Below are positions 5,542 through 9,181 of a stretch of DNA of 9,181 nucleotides, piece after piece. Position numbers and translations under genes: made by a program. This DNA is from Nautiliaceae bacterium (GTDB lineage: Bacteria > Campylobacterota > Campylobacteria > Campylobacterales > Nautiliaceae), in NCBI GenBank assembly GCA_027062985.1, contig JAMOSR010000043.1, positions 1 to 9,181 on the forward strand, in the 5' to 3' direction. Position 1 is the first letter of the stretch; every line of letters begins with the position of its first letter. A model generated the notes under the pieces. That model was not told the origin of the DNA, did no database searches, and saw only the letters and a list, made by a program, of their open reading frames with translations.

Positions 5542-6192
5542 ATGACTCAAGAAGAACTAGACGCGTTAATGGAAGGCGATGTTGATATCGACGCTTTAGC
5601 CGAAGAAGCGGTAGGGGAAGAGAGTGCGAAAGAAGAGGATTCTTCTGAACATAAAGACGAAGTATATCCGCCTCCGGCCGACGATAAACACAAGGTGGTG
5701 GCCCAGCTTGACGAAGTTACAAAAGAATCTGAGGAAAAAGCCATACAGATTTTGGATATTATGGACGAAATTTCCGTAGCCGTAAGTGAAGCTAGCAGCG
5801 ATTTGCAGGATGTTTTAAATTTTTTAAATCATGAAAAAGAACTTTTCGAAAAGCTTCACAAAAAATTTCCTCATATCAAAACATTTGAAAAAGAGCTTGA
5901 GGAAATAGATAAAATGATAGAAAAAGTTCAAAAAGCGATAGAAGCAAACGAAGCCACCCAAGAAAAAATTATGATGGCTATGGATATTATGCAGTATCAG
6001 GATATCCATCGTCAGAAAATTGAAAGAGTTATAAATATTATGAGGGCACTTATTAAATATATGAACAAACTTTTCGAAGGCAAGATGGAAGACGAAGAGA
6101 GAGTAAAAAGCGCTTCTCATATTCACGGAGACGCCGGAGAGACTATCAGTGAAGAAGAGATAGAAGCGATGCTTGAACAGTTTGGAGTATAA
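5542..6192 (+). CDS. cheZ: CheZ-type CheY-P phosphatase
   Basis: CheZ dephosphorylates CheY-P to end the motor-switching signal. This 216-residue protein resembles the divergent Campylobacterota CheZ (H. pylori HP0170). A long helical region covers about residues 52-180 and contains the catalytic helix: QYQDIHRQKIERV at 151-163, in which D154 and Q158 keep the DxxxQ spacing of E. coli D143 and Q147. The C-terminus ISEEEIEAMLEQFGV fits the CheY-binding tail of CheZ (QVDDLLDSLGF in E. coli). The N-terminus MTQEELDALMEG looks like the CheY-binding peptide of FliM, and an acidic linker follows (about 13-50). A GTG at 5536 is in frame but overlaps the AAAGGG ribosome-binding site, so the ATG at 5542 is preferred. 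It heads a plus-strand operon, and the next gene starts 4 nt after its stop. Confidence 0.87.
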   Translation: MTQEELDALMEGDVDIDALAEEAVGEESAKEEDSSEHKDEVYPPPADDKHKVVAQLDEVTKESEEKAIQILDIMDEISVAVSEASSDLQDVLNFLNHEKELFEKLHKKFPHIKTFEKELEEIDKMIEKVQKAIEANEATQEKIMMAMDIMQYQDIHRQKIERVINIMRALIKYMNKLFEGKMEDEERVKSASHIHGDAGETISEEEIEAMLEQFGV

Positions 6193-6196
6193 TATT

Positions 6197-7480
6197 ATGA
6201 AAAAACCTGAACTTTTAGCTCCCGCCGGAGATTTTGAAAAGCTTAAAATAGCGGTTAAATACGGAGCCGATGCGGTATATGCGGGAGTTAGTCATTTTTC
6301 TCTGCGTTGTCACAGCGGCAAGGAATTTGATTATGAAACGTTTAAAAAAGCCGTTGATTACGCTCATAAAAAAGGGGTTAAGGTTTATGCGACCGTTAAC
6401 TCTTTTCCTTTTGAAAATCAACTTCCGCTAGTAGAATCCCATATAAAAAAATTGAAAGAAATCGGTGTTGACGCTATGATAATATCTACTTTAGGGGTTA
6501 TAGCAAAAGCCAAAGAAATAGCCCCTGAGATAGATATTCATCTCTCCACCCAGGCAAACGCCCTTAATTCATGGGATTATAAAGCTTACAGGGATTTCGG
6601 GGTAAAAAGAATTATAGCGGCCCGTGAGAGCAGTTTAAAAGATTTGATAAAAATAAAAGAAAAAGTTCCCGATGTTGAAATAGAAATTTTTGTTCATGGG
6701 GCCATGTGTTTTGCCTACAGCGGCAGGTGTCTTTTAAGTGCGGTGCAATTTGGAAGAAACCCAAACAAAGGAAGCTGTGCAAACGACTGCAGATATCCTT
6801 ATGTTCTATATGCTCAAAATCCTGAAACCGGAACAGTTTTTAAAATGGAAGAATATCAGGACGGAACTTATATTATGAACGCAAAAGATTTGTGTCTTAT
6901 TAAACATATTCCGGAAATTCTTAAGGCGGGGGTTATAGACAGTTTAAAAATAGAAGGACGTACGAAAGCCCCTTATTATGTTGCAGTCGTTACAAAAGCT
7001 TATAGGGATGCTATTGACGAATATTTAACAACGGGTAAATGTGAATGCGATAAATATTATCAAGAAATTTTGACTACTAAAAACAGAGGTTTAACGGATG
7101 CATATCTTATTAAAAGACCTTATGAAAGAGACGATACCCAAAATCTTGAAACTTCTTTAACTCATGGTGAATGGCAGGTTAGCGGTATTGTAAATGAGGA
7201 TGAAGAGAGTTTTATGTGTAAATATAAAACTTATCCGGGCGATGAGGTGGAAATTTTGATTCCAAAAGGCACTACTGTAACCCCTTGTGAAAACGATATC
7301 GGAAAAATTTATAAAAAAGACGGAAAATGGTATTTGAAATTTTATAAGATAATTACTAAAAGCGGAAAGGAATTAAAAAGCGTTCATAGTGGTAATCAAA
7401 ACCCTATAATGCTTCCTTGTAGATTGCCTTATTTGACATTTTTGAGAAAAAAAGTAAAATTTAGTCCTAACGGCGTATAA
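6197..7480 (+). CDS. trhP: U32-family protein, TrhP/YegQ-like tRNA hydroxylation enzyme
   Basis: Family members were long annotated as collagenases (PrtC, H. pylori HP0169). E. coli TrhP (YegQ) is now known to act in prephenate-dependent 5-hydroxyuridine formation at tRNA position 34. The 427-residue protein starts with PELLAPAGDFEKLKIAVKYG, a TIM-barrel type N-terminus. It carries the family cysteines, thought to hold an iron-sulfur cluster: C171 and C178 in HGAMCFAYSGRC, and C194 and C198 in GSCANDCR. It also has NAKDLC (228-233) and SLKIEGRTKAPYYV (249-262), and a C-terminal beta-rich domain from about 325. An upstream in-frame ATG at 6173 lies inside cheZ; the ATG at 6197 has GGAG 9 nt before it and begins at the conserved motif. 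The paralogous RlhA (23S rRNA hydroxylation) is usually longer, so TrhP is favoured, though substrate is inferred. Confidence 0.85.
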   Translation: MKKPELLAPAGDFEKLKIAVKYGADAVYAGVSHFSLRCHSGKEFDYETFKKAVDYAHKKGVKVYATVNSFPFENQLPLVESHIKKLKEIGVDAMIISTLGVIAKAKEIAPEIDIHLSTQANALNSWDYKAYRDFGVKRIIAARESSLKDLIKIKEKVPDVEIEIFVHGAMCFAYSGRCLLSAVQFGRNPNKGSCANDCRYPYVLYAQNPETGTVFKMEEYQDGTYIMNAKDLCLIKHIPEILKAGVIDSLKIEGRTKAPYYVAVVTKAYRDAIDEYLTTGKCECDKYYQEILTTKNRGLTDAYLIKRPYERDDTQNLETSLTHGEWQVSGIVNEDEESFMCKYKTYPGDEVEILIPKGTTVTPCENDIGKIYKKDGKWYLKFYKIITKSGKELKSVHSGNQNPIMLPCRLPYLTFLRKKVKFSPNGV

Positions 7481-7491
7481 AAGGAGATATT

Positions 7492-7989
7492 ATGAGATTT
7501 GTAAGTGTATTAATGGGAAGTAAAAGCGATTATGAAATTATGAGAGAAGCGGTAAAAATTTTTGAAAAGTTTCAAATTCCTTATGAGCTGATTATAACAT
7601 CTGCTCACAGGACTCCTGATAGAACTCATTTATATGTAAAAGAAGCTGAAGAAAGAGGTTGTAAAGTGTTTATATGCGGTGCCGGAATGGCTGCGCATTT
7701 GGCGGGGGTAGTGGCTTCTCTTACTACAAGACCGGTTATAGGAGTCCCAATGCCAACAGGTATGATGGACGGACTAGACGCTCTTTTAAGTACCGTTCAA
7801 ATGCCTGGAGGTATGCCTGTGGCTACGGTAGCGGTGGGGAAAGCGGGAGCTAAGAATGCGGCGTATCTGGCTCTTCAGATTTTGGCCAACAGCGATGATG
7901 AGTTAAAAGCTAAACTTGAAGAGGATAGAATAGCTCAGGCTAAAAAAGTGGAGCTTGATTCAAAAGAAGTGGAGGTAAGACTCGATTGA
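7492..7989 (+). CDS. purE: N5-carboxyaminoimidazole ribonucleotide mutase PurE
   Basis: PurE converts N5-CAIR to 4-carboxyaminoimidazole ribonucleotide in de novo purine synthesis; in bacteria with class I PurE the preceding step is done by PurK, which is not in this window. The 165-residue length is normal. Visible motifs are the phosphate-binding MGSKSD (8-13), the active-site SAHRTPD with H39 (37-43), CGAGMAAHLAGVVAS with H69 (62-76), IGVPMPTG, and GLDALLSTVQMPGGMPVATV. The helical C-terminal extension is Lys/Glu-rich. The ATG follows an AAGGAG site 6 nt away and lies 11 nt after the previous stop. Its TGA shares one base with the ATG of the next gene. The cheZ-U32-purE order is the same as in C. 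jejuni, which points to an old operon rather than functional linkage. Confidence 0.97.
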   Translation: MRFVSVLMGSKSDYEIMREAVKIFEKFQIPYELIITSAHRTPDRTHLYVKEAEERGCKVFICGAGMAAHLAGVVASLTTRPVIGVPMPTGMMDGLDALLSTVQMPGGMPVATVAVGKAGAKNAAYLALQILANSDDELKAKLEEDRIAQAKKVELDSKEVEVRLD

Positions 7990-8468
7990 TGCAGACGTGG
8001 TTAAGTATTTCTGAATTTTCCAAATTAACCGGTAAAACCAAAAAAGAAATTATAAAGCTGTGTAAAGAAAAACAATTAAAATGCAAAAAACAGGATGATG
8101 AAGTTTTTATAGAAGTGGAATCTATGGCGAAGGCTCTGGTTCCTTTGCCCGAACTGGAAATAATAGAAAAAGAAAACTCTATAGCCGAGCGTACGATAGG
8201 TATGCTTTTAACTCTTCATGAAAAAGTGTTGATGAGTAAAGATGAAACCATTGATGCGTTAAAAGAGGAAAATAAGTTTTTAAAAGAATCTATATATTCT
8301 CTTCAGGAAGCTTATGAGGAACAGAAAAAAACTATTGAAAGGCTTCAGCGACAGCTTGAAATATGTCAGGATGAACTTGAATTTTGCAGAAGAAAATATA
8401 AGCTGATGTGGGGGCAGGTGTTAAAAAGGGAAGAAGAAAAAAACAACAATCAAAAGGAGGAGAAATGA
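7989..8468 (+). CDS. Unknown protein: N-terminal HTH-like domain plus coiled coil
   Basis: I do not recognise a function. The 159-residue protein has two parts. Residues 4-45 (WLSISEFSKLTGKTKKEIIK, then a basic stretch and VFIEVES) look like a MerR/excisionase-type winged helix-turn-helix, with helices around 7-15 and 17-28 and a beta wing around 31-43. Residues about 60-145 form a long charged coiled coil with Leu/Ile heptads (for example IDALKEENKFLKESIYSLQE), and the last 15 residues are Lys/Glu/Asn-rich. There is no signal peptide or membrane segment. The position after purE matches Cj0703 of C. jejuni; it may belong to the family catalogued as DUF3972, from memory and unchecked. The ATG shares a base with the purE stop; a TTG 3 nt earlier is better spaced from GGAGG (10 versus 13 nt) and is an alternative. 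A DNA- or pole-binding structural protein is conceivable. Confidence 0.8.
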   Translation: MQTWLSISEFSKLTGKTKKEIIKLCKEKQLKCKKQDDEVFIEVESMAKALVPLPELEIIEKENSIAERTIGMLLTLHEKVLMSKDETIDALKEENKFLKESIYSLQEAYEEQKKTIERLQRQLEICQDELEFCRRKYKLMWGQVLKREEEKNNNQKEEK

Positions 8469-8704
8469 GCCAAAAAAGAGTTGTGCTTTTTACAGCTCCT
8501 GGATGCGTGTGGTGCACGAGGGCTGAACAGTTTTTTAGAAAAAATAAGATAAAATACAGAAAAATAGATATAAGCAAAGATACAAAAGCTGCAAAAGACT
8601 GTGAGAGACACGGATGCAGGGGAGTGCCTGTAATACTTATCGGCAGCAGATGGATTTGCGGTTTTAACGAACCTGTGATTAAAAAGGAGCTTGGGATTAA
8701 ATGA
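8465..8704 (+). CDS. Small glutaredoxin-family protein
   Basis: The 79-residue protein has a thioredoxin-fold glutaredoxin pattern: beta strand RVVLFT, active site CVWC (C14, C17), helix, strand KIDIS, then GVPVI with the cis-proline P55 and a GF motif (G66-F67). It probably performs thiol-disulfide exchange in the cytosol. It has three additional cysteines (C46, C51, C65), more than usual for a glutaredoxin of this size, which could suit a role in metal or persulfide handling. NrdH-redoxin or the UXX-star glutaredoxin-like group are alternatives. A GTG 57 nt upstream lies within the preceding gene; the ATG at 8465 is preceded by a strong AGGAGG site 4 nt away. Both junctions are 4-nt ATGA overlaps, so it is translationally coupled to the gene before it and to the DUF89 gene after it. 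Confidence 0.85.
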   Translation: MSQKRVVLFTAPGCVWCTRAEQFFRKNKIKYRKIDISKDTKAAKDCERHGCRGVPVILIGSRWICGFNEPVIKKELGIK

Positions 8705-9181
8705 ATATAGCAAGAGAGTGTTATCTTTGTATTTATCGGCAAGTTTTTAAGCTTGCCGATAAGTTTTGTAAAGATGAAAAGTGTGCAAGCAAGATTTTAA
8801 GAGAGGGGGCAAGGATTCTTAGCAAGTATGATATAGATGTAACCCCTCCGGAAGTTGCAAGAGAAGAGTATGGTAAAATAAGTGAAATTTTAGGGATTGA
8901 AGATTTGTTTGAAAAAGAGAAAAAAGAGTCCATAAAAGAGGCTTTGAAATTTAAACCCTTTCTTAAATTAAAACTTCTCGAATCAGATAATCCTTTATAT
9001 GATGCGTGTAAGATTGCAGTTGCTGGAAATGTAATTGACCTTGGAGTTCATCAGAGTTATGATTTAAAAAGAGAGATTGAGAATATTTTTGAGATTGAAT
9101 TTAAGAGGAATGATTTTGATGAGTTTAAATTAAGGGTTAGTGATAGTGAGAGTATCTGTTATTTAGCAGATAATGCCGGGG
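8701..9181 (+). CDS. DUF89-family metal-dependent phosphatase, C-terminus cut by window edge
   Basis: DUF89 (ARMT1-like) proteins are metal-dependent phosphatases proposed to remove damaged or misrouted sugar phosphates and related metabolites. The first 160 residues of a family usually near 280-300 are present. Diagnostic features are the N-terminal CYLC (C7, C10) with further cysteines at 23 and 28, an all-helical N-terminal domain containing TPPEVAREEYGKI (48-60), the AVAGNVIDLGV motif (107-117) whose Asn110 and Asp113 are expected metal ligands, and YLADNAG (154-160), the start of the catalytic core, where D157 should bind metal. The rest of the active site is beyond the window. The ATG overlaps the glutaredoxin stop (ATGA), with AAGGAG 11 nt upstream inside the glutaredoxin gene. 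Codons 11-21 contain a perfect inverted repeat. The native substrate cannot be told from sequence. Confidence 0.88.
   Translation, partial: MNIARECYLCIYRQVFKLADKFCKDEKCASKILREGARILSKYDIDVTPPEVAREEYGKISEILGIEDLFEKEKKESIKEALKFKPFLKLKLLESDNPLYDACKIAVAGNVIDLGVHQSYDLKREIENIFEIEFKRNDFDEFKLRVSDSESICYLADNAG
8733..8762 (+). repeat. Perfect 11-bp inverted repeat near the start of the DUF89 gene
   Basis: TTATCGGCAAG (8733-8743) is followed after 8 nt by its exact reverse complement CTTGCCGATAA (8752-8762), then GTTTTGT. The repeat lies about 30 nt downstream of the start codon. It could form an RNA hairpin that slows translation or, with the short T-tract, causes partial termination, but coding constraint or chance are possible. 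No sigma-28 -35 box sits 11 nt upstream of the GCCGATAA-like arms on either strand. Confidence 0.7.

Noticed and set aside
5488..5550. Upstream extension of hisJ by 21 codons
   Set aside because: It crosses the divergent promoter region and overlaps the cheZ start, while the ATG at 5487 has its own ribosome-binding site and starts at the metal-binding motif.
8637..8644. TTATCGGC, a minus-strand GCCGATAA that looks like a sigma-28 -10 box
   Set aside because: The position of the -35 box, 11 nt away, reads AACCGCAA and shows no match; it lies inside the glutaredoxin gene with no minus-strand gene downstream.
8332..8742. Long minus-strand reading frame (136 codons) opposite the HTH, glutaredoxin and DUF89 genes
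   Set aside because: The plus strand has three well-motivated, overlapping genes with ribosome-binding sites and family motifs here; the antisense product has no recognisable domain or start signal.
8733..8762. Two GCCGATAA arms as possible divergent sigma-28 promoters
   Set aside because: Neither arm has a TAAAGTTT-like box at 11 nt; the inverted repeat itself explains both copies.

Overview
The window reads as chromosomal DNA from a low-G+C member of the Campylobacterota (Epsilonproteobacteria). The evidence is gene order. The block flgI-flgJ-flgM-(flgN-like)-flgK matches the Campylobacter jejuni arrangement as I remember it (around Cj1462-Cj1466). The block cheZ-U32 protein-purE-(HTH/coiled-coil protein) matches Cj0700-Cj0703, and the cheZ/U32 pair also matches Helicobacter pylori HP0170/HP0169. 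The AT-rich codons and the Lys/Ile/Glu-rich proteins would suit a vent-type Nautiliales relative such as Nautilia, Caminibacter or Lebetimonas, but that finer placement is inference.

Layout. Minus strand, right to left: hisJ (PHP-type histidinol-phosphatase) and yajR (MFS transporter) form a pair starting at a divergent promoter near 5510. They are followed by the flagellar genes flgI (P-ring), flgJ (rod-binding), flgM (anti-sigma-28), a flgN-like chaperone and flgK (hook-filament junction protein, cut by the left edge). A sigma-54-type promoter lies just in front of flgI. A near-consensus sigma-28 promoter lies in front of flgM, with its -35 box inside the end of flgJ. Plus strand, left to right from the same divergent promoter region: cheZ, a U32-family (TrhP-like) tRNA-modification protein, purE, an unrecognised HTH/coiled-coil protein, a small glutaredoxin and a DUF89-family phosphatase cut by the right edge. 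These six are packed with gaps of 11 nt or less, and the last three junctions overlap by 1-4 nt, so they look like one operon. No stretch above 300 bases lacks a gene, and the longest intergenic gap is about 70 nt.

How it fits together. The left half encodes the middle and late stages of flagellar assembly, with promoter classes in the expected order: sigma-54 for the P-ring and rod genes, sigma-28 for flgM, the chaperone and flgK. FlgM therefore feeds back on its own promoter. CheZ connects to motility by dephosphorylating CheY-P. The rest of its operon is housekeeping: tRNA modification, purine synthesis, redox and metabolite repair.

I see no mobile element, CRISPR array, tRNA, rRNA or obviously new multi-gene system. 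The most interesting signals are small and regulatory. A hairpin over the flgI ribosome-binding site would form on read-through RNA but not on RNA started at the sigma-54 promoter. There is also a hairpin over the flgN RBS, a palindromic back-to-back pair of -10 boxes, and a perfect 11-bp inverted repeat at the start of the DUF89 gene. At protein level, CheZ carries FliM-like peptides at both ends, and a glutaredoxin is translationally coupled to a CxxC-containing DUF89 phosphatase.
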